DNA from: Epiperipatus broadwayi
Taxonomy: Eukaryota; Onychophora; Udeonychophora; Euonychophora; Peripatidae
NCBI GenBank assembly: GCA_028023455.1
Contig: JAQFVV010006203.1
Location: 8,660,876-8,724,875 of the forward strand
DNA length: 64,000 nt
Direction: 5' to 3'
Shown here: positions 22,816 to 35,215 of the stretch, in pieces
How positions within the stretch are numbered: position 1 is the stretch's first letter
Layout: each line of letters starts with the position of its first letter
Notes under the pieces: model-generated
The model's database searches: none
Seen by the model: the letters and a program-made list of their open reading frames with translations, nothing else
Told to the model about the DNA's origin: nothing
Program-made: the position numbers and the translations under genes

Positions 22816-22984
22816 TCTCAAAAAGCAATTGTATCCAGCTTACTAGTTACTTTTATTTTTATTTAAACAAATCTTTCTTTATATAGTAAACAAAAACTAA
22901 ATACAATTATAATACTAAAAATGTTATTGGTGTTGGACATAATCTTAAAGATAAATCATTCCAATTTATAAAAAAAATAAATTG

Positions 22985-23935
22985 CGACCTCAAAGATTTC
23001 AGAAATTGTTTGCAAAATATCACTATTATTCATTGCAGCAAATTTTTTTTTCAATAATTTTGCTTCTACTTACACATGAGTGCTTGCCAGATATTTGTTA
23101 TGGTTTTAGGGAATTAAAAAGCCCAATAACCATGGTTTTCATTTTTCCAGGAAAATACAAAAGCATTTAAAATGTATGACTTAATAATGCTTTCTTTGAT
23201 TTGATTAATACATTTATTTGATTTGTGCAATTGAGATTTGTGGAAAGTTCAAAATATTTGTTTACCCAAGAAAATTTATTATCATTATACAACTCATACA
23301 TAATAAGAGAGAAATATTATTGGTAGGAAAAAAATTATGGTATTTGATGTTACGAGAAAAATATACGCTTTGTTCCAACTTCGTTTTCCATTTTTATTAT
23401 AAACAATGATCTTTTGAATAGTTTGTAGATGGATTTATATAACAAGCATCAGTACTTGCATTATAGATTTACTTATTACGATTTTTAACTTGAAAGGATT
23501 AAAACCAAATTTTTTTTATAGGGAGTGTTTTATTTTGTTAAGGCAAAAAATAATTTGCAGGATATTTATTAGTTATTGAATAAAATATATAAAAAATTGG
23601 TTTAATAATTAATGTTTAAAAATTCAAAAATTTATATCTTCAGCTAAAAGTAAAACAATATTCAATGAGAATGGGTTTGAAGTTGAGATGCAATATAGAC
23701 TACAGTAAGATTCTGCTGCATTTAACAAAATAGAAAAAACAAAAATTCCATCATAGCTATATATACAGTGAAGTCACAAACTATGATATATTTTGCTCCA
23801 AGCCCCTTAGCATTCAACATATATAGTATGTTGCAGCTGATTGATATTTTGTTGATAAACAATGATTATAATAGAATATGTATTGTTTATTGAACTGCAA
23901 ATGTGCAGCATTTTTCAACACACATTATATATATA
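22985..23935. other. AT-rich spacer, nothing recognised
   Basis: Between the mitochondrial insertion and the next transposon there is no supported feature. Confidence 0.45.
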
Positions 23936-23937
23936 TA

Positions 23938-25024
23938 CACCTGGGTCTCATTTTACGTGGACTTATTTAACACAATTTTGAAGTTACGCAATTCATGTTT
24001 CATGGGAAGTCGACCTCTGATAATGCGATATTACTTTAAATAATAAATTTCATGCACTTACGTCATATTGAAAGTAATAGCACATTATTGGAATTCGACT
24101 TTCATCTTAGTAATTTCAATATTTTCAGTGCTTTATAATAGTAAGATTTTATGCAATAATGAAATTAAAATCATGATTTCCACATTTTATGTATACACAC
24201 ATTAAATTTTACAAGATTATAATGTAAATTTGTTCAAACATTGTGCATGTTAATTTTGCATTTTAAATCACATTCTGTTTTTGCATTTTAAAAAAGAACG
24301 TAATCAATTATTAATCATTTAGTGTCCACAAGTTTATCTTTAAAAGGTGATTAATAGCAGTGGGCACTATTAAATTTGACAATTAAAAATAAAAAAAATT
24401 ACTTACAGTGACTTGAAATTAATGTGATGTAAAACTAAATTTGATTTTTAGCGGAATTGAAAATTAAAAAATTAAAGACAAAAATAAGAATTTAATTTTT
24501 AGTTGTTAGTTTTAATTAAATTTTTCCCAGCAGTGGTGAATAAATGTCTTTTTATTATCATAAGTCTAAGTTCATAAACAATTAATAAAATCATCGTCTC
24601 AAAGATTAATTACTAATTACATTGTCAACACAAAACCATTAACACAAGATCAGAGTGCAAACGAACGTGTTTTTCGGCAAATAGCGATAATAATTAAAAT
24701 GTGTATAAAAAAATGTAAATTACCGTACTGTAAATTATGCATAAAAATATATTATTTTGAATAAAATTAAATATTATAGTTAAAAAAAGTTTGTCTTGTA
24801 TCAATTTTTTTCAAATTGGACATTTTTTATTAGTCATATTTTATTTCCTTATTTTTTTTTGCGCGAATTTTAAAGTAATTTTACATTGGTGCTTTTACAT
24901 GAATTTTGAAAAATCACAGACCACATCCCCCCTTGTTCAATGTAAGTTACGTCTATTTTTGTGCGACTTCGTTTGCGCGTGTTTTCTGAGGAACCTATCT
25001 ATCGCATAAAATGAGACCCAGGTG
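23938..25024. mobile_element. pogo/Tigger-like non-autonomous DNA transposon
   Basis: A 1087-bp segment bounded by inverted repeats CACCTGGGTCTCATTTTA at both ends, immediately flanked by TA. Inside, the subterminal sequence (TTACGTGGACTTATTTAA on the left, TGCGATAGATAGG on the right in reverse complement) differs between ends. A TA target duplication and a TIR of this style suit the Tc1/mariner/pogo group; Tigger-like is my best guess. Because TA repeats surround it, the TA duplication cannot be proved. No transposase frame is present. Confidence 0.7.
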
Positions 25025-25029
25025 TATAT

Positions 25030-26950
25030 ATATATAATGCAGATGCTTTTTTATATGTATGTATAAGTATAATTTTCAAAAAATAATAATAGAATTATTA
25101 ATAAAAATATGAGGGCAACATATTTACACATATTTTACTAAATGTGTGTTCACTCACTGGTGTATTACTGAAACATGAAAAATAAAAAAACAACCAACAA
25201 TCATATTTATAATTTTGAAATAACACTCTGGGCAATTCTGTTTTCAATAACCTTTTTTTGTAAATAGAAACATAATAGACTAATCTGTTTAACAAGAAAT
25301 TATGATCATTTCTATTTATTTTTCGTCAGTATTACCTTTAAATATTTTCTCTTAAAAAATATGTAAAATATTGAACATCAAATTCAGAAAGGGCAATAAA
25401 GAAAGAATAAAATGCATTGCATTCAACATAAACTGAAGAAATTTTCTTAATATATATATAATCAGGTATGTGTTCAGAGAAAAAAATGTCTACTTAACAT
25501 TAATTTAGTGTTTTTTTATTTAGTTACATGTTTGTTTGTTTGTTTTGTTTACATTTTTCATTGGATAGTGTATAATTTAAGTCACATAGCTAGATACAGC
25601 TTAGTTTTTGGCTCCAATGTAATTATTTTAACTAAACTAGTTGTAAATGAGAATGTCATTTTCCAAAATTTATTACAAGAAAGTGAGAGGCATATCCCTT
25701 ATCAAAATAACATAAATTCACTGCAAATTTTTATTTTAAAAATACTCTATATTATTCTGAAAATGTAACGGTAAGATCATAAGATCAATAATATTTTTAT
25801 TTAATATATGCTATTTAATATCCATTATAATTTTGTTTTTGCAGTTGGTATACGGAAATGGAAGAAGAGATGATATGAGAGATAATATGTTAGCCTGTCT
25901 TTTATAAATAAAATCATTCAAGATTAATTCTAAAGATTTTCTTCAAACATATGTTAAATTAAGTGCAATATCGTTTGTTTTTATTGGGAGCACAGGAAAT
26001 GAAGATGTAAAATAATTTAAAATTACAATAAACAAATTTCCATTTGAAATCTTTCAGAAAGAAAACTTCCTTTGTACAAAAGTGGTTAAGAGACAGTACT
26101 GCAAAATGAAAAGTAAAATGTTATCAATAAAAACATATTGGTTTCATGAACTGATTTATATGGGCACATCAAAAAGTCATCATTATTAGAGCTCTCTTTC
26201 TCTAGGTTTTTCAGGAATTAGTATACTCATTTATGAGTATCTATTGTTGAAATATTTAGTGAGAATTAATAATTCGTAAGCCTAATAAATTATAAATTAA
26301 AGACAGTCTATCTATAAATAATTATAGTACTAATCAATACAGCAGAACTTGAATTTGTTGTAAGAGCTTTTATGCCCAAAATATAATATCTATGAATTTT
26401 AATTTTTAGAAATAAATTTCAATCTCTTTAGATATAAAAATTCCAGAAGATATATCTTAAGAAACGATGGCAGACGACTACGTCATTTGACTACTAACTG
26501 AGTAATCGGATTAACTAATATTTATTTTTCGTCTTCATCATAGTTTATGCATGTTATTTAAATTCTTTTTAAGTTTCAAGGTGAAGTAATTATGTTTGGA
26601 ATGACAGTTCAGTAGCTGCCGCTCTCTCATTAAAACTGGGGGGGGGGTGATTTATTATTAGTTGAAATTAATATTATTCTTAATATTGATAATATTTTCC
26701 AATTGCTCTAATATAAATATTGACTTTAAGTTGAAGTCAGCAGTGCTGGAAAAATAGATACGGATAAAAAAAATGGTTTAATTAAGACTCTGTTGGAATT
26801 TATTAATTAAGTTGAATTTATTTATATATAAATGAAAAAAAAAATTATCTATTCAAAAAAAAAATTTTACCTCACAAATAGATAAAAACGTACTAATAAA
26901 AAATATTTTACTATCTTATCTAATTATCGTAGTAGAATGACTGAATAAAG
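25030..26950. other. AT-rich spacer upstream of carbonic anhydrase
   Basis: Holds a G run (about 26638-26647) and short AT repeats. The promoter and 5' untranslated region of the carbonic anhydrase gene must lie at the right end, but no core promoter element stands out. Confidence 0.4.
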
Positions 26951-27013
26951 GTCGTTGCTGATGAATTATTTTGTCAGAAGCGTCATTTTGTTTGATCAAT
27001 TAGACTAAACATA

Positions 27014-27092
27014 ATGAAGCAAATATTTGCACATTTATTGTTAGTCTGGGCATTATCTATAAACACTCAGATTAAAGTGCAACAAACTGCTG
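27014..27092 (+). CDS. Alpha-carbonic anhydrase exon 1 (signal peptide)
   Basis: The start ATG at 27014 opens MKQIFAHLLLVWALSINTQI, a basic residue followed by a hydrophobic core, typical of a secretory signal peptide. The exon ends after KVQQTA plus one base (phase 1) at a GTAATT donor. The phase matches exon 2, where the split codon becomes Asp (DAWHYNGPDG), so the assignment rests on frame agreement over four exons. The gene encodes an alpha-type carbonic anhydrase, a zinc enzyme that interconverts CO2 and bicarbonate; the signal peptide points to a secreted or membrane-anchored form. Intron 1 is 13.3 kb and full of transposable elements. The start is the first ATG of the open frame; 5' untranslated exons are possible. 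Confidence 0.78.
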
Positions 27093-29488
27093 GTAATTAT
27101 TATTACTTTATTATTACGATACTTTTAAATTTACGATTGACCAAATTTGATTTTCTAATTTATGCAACAATATTATTAAACCGAATAGATTTCCTTAACT
27201 TTATAACTATTTTTAAAATATCCTAAAATTTTATGACTTCTTTAATATTTTGGTTTTTAATTTATTACAGTTAAATTACAATTTTTATTGTAAAACAAGC
27301 TGTTACGCTTTGCATTACTTGAATTAAAAATTAGCATTGCTTATATAAAATGTTTTAAAAGGTAAACACTAAATTCAGATTAATTAACTGATATACAATG
27401 AAAAAAAAATTAGGACCAAAATTTCAGAGGGTGCTCAGTTACACATTATTAAAATGATCGAAATTCCTGAACACTCTAGATTGAACACTATATGAATCTC
27501 CAATTCAACACTATTATTAGAATTAGCAATAGTAATTATGGTCATTAATTAAAAGATTTTCATTTTTTTTGAGGATGTATGAACATACATTGTTAACATT
27601 TTGTTGTATATGTATTCTGTTTAACACATTAACATAAGCGCATTTTGTTACCTATAAAGTACATACAGACTTTAATATACATATCTTACAATTTGATCTA
27701 CGAGTTCCAAACTTTCTGAACTCTCATCATTGACACCATTCACTTTAGATAAATATCTCTATGAATATTCTTAATCATTTATTAGGATAAAGATTATCAC
27801 ATCATTCCAAGTCTAGCTATAAACTTTATACTTAGTTAAGATTGCTATTATATTTTTTATTAAACATATTCACATAATGTCAACAATCCAATTTCACTAC
27901 ATTTGTTTCCATACATTTTCTTAAAATATACTTAAAGTTTCCAATCCACCATACATTTCATATATAATAGCAGTGGAAACTAATAGAATCTACCAAATAA
28001 ATATTATCTTTACAAAAAAAATATTTATAGATAAATTGGGAACAACAGGGATATTCTATGTTAGAGTATATAAAATAATGGAAATTATTATAAATAAGGA
28101 TTAATTTTTCTGAACATGCATTTTAATAATCTCCGTGCACTTTCTCATGAGCATCGACTTTAAAAGCATAAGTATGCTTATGCTTAGAGTTTATTTCTAT
28201 ATAAACTAGTCTTTGCTCATCATGCCTAAATAGGAGTTCAATATATTGAGTACCTGAGTTATAAATTATCAATTGAATTGTGCAAACCTATTCGGTCTAC
28301 AGCAGAAGAGAGTTACAATCTCATTTTTAATCACTTGTAATGAAATGCAAAATAAATTTTGAATTTACTGTAATAAACATTCGGTTAGACCTTATTTATA
28401 ATGTTACATAGTATGTGCACTATATAAATAACAAAATATTTATTACAATAATGCAATTATAATTGAACTACTTTTGTTAAATCATATTATATATTGCATA
28501 TTCTCCTCAGAGGATACCATATAAATAGTGGATGATAAATAACATGGAAAAAGACTTCCCAAGTGATAAAAAGAAGAACAGATTAGTTAAAAGAAAAAAA
28601 AAGTTATATTATTTACATGATAATGATGAATAAGATTAGTAAATAAAATAATTTGACAAAAAAATAATAATGTTATACACATATAGTCATTTATGCATTC
28701 ATTAGTGGCCTATATGGAAGAAAATGATGTGGCAATATAAATGAAAGCATAATACCTAAAATGAATTTTTGTATCTAACATAAGCAGCATCCACATACAA
28801 AACGTTCTAATAAATGTATTTGCTTTTAATCTTTTTTACAACAAACTGTTTGTTTTGTTTTTTTTAAAAAAAAACTTCAATACTTTGCTTGTGTATAGTT
28901 AACATTGTTATATTTTCATCATCTTCCAATTAGAGCTATTAATATAGAACTTCTTTAAAATAGCATTGAGATTATTTTAACAATGTAAATGGATTCTACC
29001 CTGTCATAGAAAGCATTCTAATGTTCACCCTATTTTTAAAAGGTTAACATCCTGTTTCTTTATGTTAGATATCCAATTTATTTTATAGCTATCTTATAAC
29101 AGCAGAATCGATATTATCATATCCATAAAATTGAAATACTGTTCAGTTTTATGTCCCTGTTCCTTTGGGGTTTTTTTTTTACAGAATTTTACAAAATATC
29201 TTTGCACAAAAGTTTCCAGTGCTTTAGGAGATCTATGATCAACTTCTGACCAATAATTATGTTAGAATAACAGCCCTATAACTAAATACTGTAATTAAAT
29301 TTCAATAGTTATGTAACTATGATAAAATAAATTATTTGTTAAATATAATCTACCATTTATTTATTTAACAAGATATGACTATATTTACACTAATTCAAAT
29401 TTTTAGGTTTGTAATATTCAGGAACCGTAAATTGATGAAGATTTTTTTTCTTTACAAGCTTATAATTATATTAGTAGAGATATATAAT

Positions 29489-29822
29489 GTTATTAAAACA
29501 GGAACAATTCTCTATACGTATTGCCACTCAGTGCAAGCCAGAGTAATCAATGGATTCCCAGAAAGCTTATGCATAAAATCCCCATCTAATGCCTATTCAT
29601 CCAATATCCCCAGACTAGTTTCTGGCTTGTGGCCTTCGTCAGTGAGGAGCCTTGGATCCGAGAGCACTGCACCTAGATCTTAAGCTCTAGAAACTAGTCT
29701 GGGGATATTGGATGAGTAGGCACTAGATGGGTATTTTATGCACAAGCCTTCTGGCATTCATTGATTACTCTGGCTTCCAATGAGTGGCAATACTTATAGA
29801 GAGTTTTGCCTGTTTTAATAAC
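29489..29822. repeat. Family B hammerhead repeat, inverted pair
   Basis: Left part (29489-29685) is a minus-strand family B copy; right part (29690-29822) is a plus-strand copy that starts exactly at the GAAA box of the hammerhead. The arms, about 133 bp each (from GTTATTAAAACAGG to its complement CCTGTTTTAATAAC), form a palindrome around a 67-bp centre. No coding capacity. Confidence 0.78.
29607..29648 (-). ncRNA. Type I hammerhead ribozyme, family B, near-intact
   Basis: Minus strand: UCCUCA, CUGACGA, stem II GGC/GCC with loop CACAA (flanked by an A-A opposition), GAAA, the palindrome ACUAGU, GUC, and UGGGGA pairing with UCCUCA in six pairs. Invariant core bases are all present. The A-A next to the core may weaken stem II. 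Confidence 0.68.
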
Positions 29823-30989
29823 AGTTATAGCAAGCATAAGAAATGGTCATCATGTGATGTTTATTGATTTATAATGCTAGAGATTTTGAACATTAATTTT
29901 TATAAGTTTCTCTTAAAATATAAGAACATTCTGAAAATCAGCCTTTAAAATGCCAAGAACGGCACAACCATCAACATAAAGTAAATATAGACAGAAATCA
30001 AGAAGTATAAAGTTTTTGCATTTATTTGTAATTGGTTCAAATAACTTTATCATCAAACTTATATTCCAGTTTGTTGTCAGTTTTATAAAACAGCGTATAA
30101 CAAGTTTCAAACAAAATCCTAAAAATTAATAAACTATTTATTGCTTCAGATTTCCTCTGCCAAAAATAATCCTTATTCTCATACCATCATTTAATAGTTG
30201 TATGGTATCAACTTTTATGTGCAACAAGATATTTAAAACATATCTAAAAACCTTCTCAACTTAGTTACATGTTTGATTAAATGTATCAAAGTAATATTTA
30301 AATCATATCTTAGCTGATAACATTTGTATATTTTTCTAATAAGAAAAATAAATTTAAAGTATTTCCTGATTCTAGTAAACTACAGTGAGCCTCTGGCGTC
30401 ATCTGTTTATGAATAGACACAACTTCTTAAATAAAATTGTTAAAAGTAATTGGTTTATTGTGAAGAACAGTGATATTCATCGATAATTTCTGAGGTTTTT
30501 TTTTATCATTTTTAGATATTGACCGGAAGAAATATTTTAAAGATTTTTTTGCCAACCTCATATTTCACTTATTTCTAAAAATTCTAAAAGTTTCGAAGCT
30601 ATCATACATCAAGACTAACAGCGATTTTGTCATGAAAATTATAAGTCTACAAGAGTCAATAAATTGGGTATATCATTAAATGAAATCATCTAAATAATTG
30701 TTCCTTTATAAATGATGATCAAAATACCTCTTTCCATGCATTCAAAATATTACTCTTATCCAAGACTTTTTTTAAATAAAAACAGATGCCGGAAGGCACT
30801 TCTTGTCAAGCTTTTTACTAAAGAAAATTATATTCAAACATCATTTAAATGAAATTTAAAGCAGCTTTTCCAATGCTATGAAGAAAATAAAAAAAAAAAG
30901 TCAAATCTAAAGTTAAATAAACAAATGCAAATATACAACTGATAACTAAATGTAAAATGAAATTGTAAAACTTTACATAATTGAATAAA

Positions 30990-32972
30990 AGTTTATAGTG
31001 ATTTCCAAACTCCTCTGACAAATTGTCTCGATTCATTTTCTTAGTGTTAGTGTTTATTGCGAATGATGTTCTCTGAGTAACCACAGATGAAAGTATTTTG
31101 AAGCATCAAAAGATGTCAAAGGTGGTCTGATGAGTATTATATTGGGGTAATAATTAGATTCATTTGCGAAAACGCGTTCACATTCACTTGAAGAAATGGG
31201 AATAGAATTCAGAGTATATATTAAACGCAATAGTTTTTCAGGATATGTCTTATTCGTGAATCATTCCTCTTACGTAGTCTGATTGACATGTTTCTAATTT
31301 CCAAAATGTCAACTGAGTATCAGTATCTTTAGGCCAATATTTTTGGTCAAGTACTTGAGCCCAAAGTGCAAACTTAACATCTTTGCTATCTAGCATCTTT
31401 TTTTCAATTAACTCTTTCAATGTGGTATAAAATGTTTTCAGATCAATAGGAGAATCATTTTTTGAAACTTTTGTGTGAAGTGAAACTCCACAAAACGCAG
31501 ATGGTATGCAGTTGCTATAGCACATTTATAAAAGAATCCAAAATTCTGTTTTCTTTCTTTAAAAACTTGAACTAGTACATTTATTTTTCGATTTGTAATG
31601 TAAAGATTCAGATTGCGATCTTGTAGGTCCAAACTTAGTACCGACAAGTCTTGGAGAGCATCGCACATCAATGCTAGATCTAATAAAAAGGTTGTCGATG
31701 TTATTTTTTCTTTAAGCTATCTTAAGTAAATTTATCATTTTAATCTCTTGTATAATCATTCATTGCTTCTTCAAAATGATACACAAGAGATTCAGAATTA
31801 TTCCACATAGCTGAAACTGAACGAAAACTAGACACCAACCCATCTAGTACTTAAAACTCTTCAAATTTTTAACAGTTCATTGCCTAGTAATTCTGCACAT
31901 TTATGTAACTCTCTATTATTTTTCGATATATGGTATAAAACATAAAGTTTATCAATAAATGTATTTGAATCAATCGATTTTTGAAATTTTTTTATAATAT
32001 CACTTATTGATAATGATTAGCACAATACCAAACTATAATGGAAGGAAATGTTTGTGTCAGCAATTCTTTCACTCCACTTTTACAACCTAACATTACAGCA
32101 GAGTTTTCTCACGCTACCCAAATTAAATATTTTTTAAAATAACATTGTCATCCCATAAAGTTCAAGAAGATTCAAATATTACTTTTGCGATTACATTTGC
32201 AAGTTTAATCAAGTTTAAAAATAAATTAATCAGTGAATTCATTTCAACACATTCGATACAGCATCGAACAAACACAATAAGGGTAGGTTTTTTTTCTTAT
32301 GGTAGTTAATTCATCAATTATCAATGAAATTATATTTTTTGATTGAACAATTTCTTTAACTACATTTTTCTCATTTCATCACTTACATTGATTCACGATA
32401 TTAATGCATGCATTTATTGAATGAAGACTACGACTCATTTCAATTCTATTCAGTTTTTGCAGATCAATTTTACTTTTAAAAGTAGAGAATGATTGATTTT
32501 CCTTTGCTAATTTATATGCAATTCGAATTTTTTTTTTATTGATATTACTTTTTTGCGTGAGATAATAAGGATTTTTAAAAAATATTTTCAATCTTTTTTT
32601 TTTCAGCTTCAAGTGCAGCGGATTTTCTGTGATTGAAAATTTTTTTTCAAATTGAGCTCAATTGTAACTTCCTATCTTTCCCAGAATATGTGATTTCATT
32701 GTTAGTCCATTCTTTGGAAATTTTCATTCCCATGGTCGTATCAGTTTCAAGAGTTTTAACGTTTTTGCAAGGCGTGTAGCCAAGTTTCATTTTGTGTATG
32801 TTCAACCATTCATTTTGAGTACAAATCATTTTTTTTATCTAAGGACCAGCAATCTGGCCATTCATTTTGAGTTCGGCATTGAATTGAGGTGATTCGGGAA
32901 CATATTTTCTGCCATTTTGGACTTTTTATTAGTGGGACCGACAGTTGATAAGTAACTGGAAATGTTTTTCAT
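30990..32972 (-). pseudogene. Decayed hAT-type transposase (KIAA1586-like)
   Basis: Minus strand, starting MKNISSYLSTVGPTNKKSK. Pieces in several frames follow family order: a zinc-finger-like WLNIHKMKLGYTPCKNVKTL, then RIAYKLAKENQSFSTFKSKI and SLHSINACINI, INVLVQVFKERKQNFGFFYK, an FYTTLKELIEKK block with LWAQVLDQKYWPKD, and finally NSIPISSSECERVFANES with KYFHLWLLREHHS. SSxECER is the hAT C-terminal dimerisation signature. The closest family I recall is the KIAA1586-like group of hAT-derived proteins. Many frameshifts and stops. Terminal inverted repeats were not found. Confidence 0.75.
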
Positions 32973-33849
32973 TTTTAAATTTGGGCAAACTTTTACTCTA
33001 AAAAATAAATAAAAGAGGTGCTGTCAAATTTACATACAAATAAAGAAATTAAATATTCCACATATTGTCAATCGCTATGCAGGTAAAATGTCAGACATTA
33101 CTGGCTAAACATACATCGCTGTTATCAGTCGTTGACCACAAGTGACCAATGGGAACGTGGAAGAGTTCACTTCTCACTACATGAGAACACCAATTTCGAA
33201 TTCATCCATATTTTATCTGATTCATATAACACCATATTTTTTATTTGTTCGAATTATATAAATATGTATTGTAATTATGTACATGCAATACCGACTCATC
33301 TAATTTCATATATTAGGTTTGAAACATTAAAAATATAATAAAAAAGATGTTGGAATGCTACTACGTTACATGACAAAAAAGCCCTGCTTTTATCATATAA
33401 AAGTATTCTATACACTGATTTAACATATTTTTTTAAACATGCATATGTTTTCAAGAAAAATGTAAAATAATCTCAATCAACAAATGATTTTATCTCTTTT
33501 GTAATTTCTTTTGGGGGAAAGGGAGTCTTTATTAGTGAATAAACTTCTGTTTTTAAATCATTTGATGCTAATGAAGTTATATATATTTTTTATTATTCTA
33601 ACAAGCAAAGAACGCCACATATTTCCTTGTAATCAAAATCCTGATTATATGGTAGAAAACTGATCAGAGTTTTTTCCACCAACCCAAGACCAGATTTACT
33701 ATATTCACAACATCTTGCTAACTTGACTAGCTTAAAAATTTAAAGTGTCAACTTTAGTGCTTAATAAGATGAGAAACAATTATTTTTTTGCTCTATGATA
33801 TGTAAATATGTTCAACTAATTTTTCATTTTGATTTGTTTTTATCTTCCA

Positions 33850-34640
33850 ACTTGTAACTAAGAGGGGGTACTCCCAAAAACCTGGAATTTTGTATTAAAA
33901 AATTGTACATTTATTTTTAGACCTTAAAAATTGAATCGTTTTCAAAGTATAGTCCATTTAATGCAAAGACTAGTCTAAACGCTTTTCCCACTTTTTGAAG
34001 TAGTCCTAAAAATCTTTCAATATGAGTCTTTTAACGTCTTTCTCGTTTTTTTTTACTACTTCGGAGTTGCTAATATTTTTTTTTGAGATATTTTTTCATT
34101 GAGGGAAATAAAGAGAAGTCATGGTTAAGCTTGCATTCCACACTTTGCTACAAATCAGGATGCACATCAGGCAAACATTTCAGAACTTGTAGTAAAACTC
34201 CCATCGTTATAAACGAATTCTAAATGAACAATGCCATTTTCATCAAAAAAAATCAGCAGCATCTTAAATGACTTGACTTCGTTCACTGCTTTTTTGAGAA
34301 GTGATGAATTTGTAATCTTGTGTTTTTCCCAGATCAGTTTGCTTGTAAGTTATTTCAAGCATTATAACTGTTTCCTCTGCCATTTTTCCTAGCAGAAAAC
34401 AGGATTTCACATTGTTTCAACATTTCAAGCATCACACAAATTAACAAATAAGACATACTTGATAAATACATTTAATACATAATACGACCACCTCATTCCG
34501 TGATGATGGTCAGCAGACTAATGCAGAGTGTCTTTGCAAAAGACATTTTGTGGTGAAAGCATTCACCACAACATTTTCACTCTCCAGAGAATGATTCTAG
34601 TTTTTTCAGTGCTCCTCATATTAATCACAAGCAGGGATGC
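33850..34640 (-). pseudogene. Mariner transposase relic
   Basis: Minus-strand fragments match two parts of mariner transposases: the catalytic-core stretch SFKMLLIFFDENGIVHLEFV (first catalytic Asp region, about 34200-34290) and the C-terminal DYFKKWEKRLD followed by a KTIQFLR block and IPGFWEYPL (about 33870-34030). The middle of the protein is deleted or unrecognisable, and stops are frequent. Ends were not determined. Confidence 0.62.
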
Positions 34641-35036
34641 AATTAGCTTTTTCATTGCAATTTTTCTCAATGCAGTTCTATATCTAATTATATAATTTCA
34701 ATTATATGCAATCCAAAGAATAAAATAAACAAACAAACAAATATATATATAAATAAACAAAGCATTAAAAATTGCAAATTTTACTATATTTGGCAGCTAT
34801 TTTTTCTTCTCTGAGTGTCATATGTGATTATATATATTAATACAATTTCTTCAGTTTATGCTGAAAACACATACATTTTATTCTTCCTTTATTATCTTTT
34901 CTAAATTGATGCCCTGTATTTTGTAAAATAAAATATTTTTTACCATAATGTTAAAAGTTTTACAGAATATTAGAACATACTAAAAGTTAATAAATGAAAG
35001 TTTGCTAATCTTTCACATGTGTAAACAGTCATTTCC

Positions 35037-35215
35037 CAGACAGCCAATCAGAGTTTTTTTTTATAAACAGCTGTCTCTTAAAAACGATCAGGCTTTGACC
35101 ATGACAGAGATTTTGACAAGAAAAGGTTGATACCACCTTTTCTCAACTTAACTTTTATATATATATAAGCCAGTCTTAAGCATCTTGGCCTGAAAGCTTG
35201 AATATATAAACATAT
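35037..35215 (+). repeat. Repeat shared with the hAT internal region
   Basis: CAGCCAATCAGA, ACAAGAAAAGG, a GGT(T)GATACCACC palindrome, CTCAACTTAACTTT, TATATATATA, AGCCAGTC and CTGAAAG occur here in the same order as in 48710-48845 inside the hAT element. The origin is unknown. The CCAAT, TATA-like and palindromic pieces look promoter-like, but that is only an impression. Confidence 0.5.

Larger units (their letters stand above)
15650..22980. other. Nuclear mitochondrial insertion (NUMT)
   Basis: About 5.8 kb of mitochondrial DNA, excluding a 1.5-kb transposon, sits between nuclear repeats. Recognisable genes in order are nad5(-), nad1(+), cob(+), tRNA-Ser(+), nad3(-), cox3(-), atp6(-). They translate sensibly only with TGA as Trp, ATA as Met and AGA as Ser, the invertebrate mitochondrial code. 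Frameshifts and stops occur in several genes and cob is split by a transposon, so this is nuclear and non-functional. The borders are approximate, set by loss of similarity. The gene order differs from both the common arthropod and the common mollusc plans. Confidence 0.88.

Noticed and set aside
15650-22980. Contaminating or real mitochondrial genome
   Set aside because: Stops, frameshifts, a transposon inside cob and nuclear repeats on both sides show that it is a nuclear insertion.
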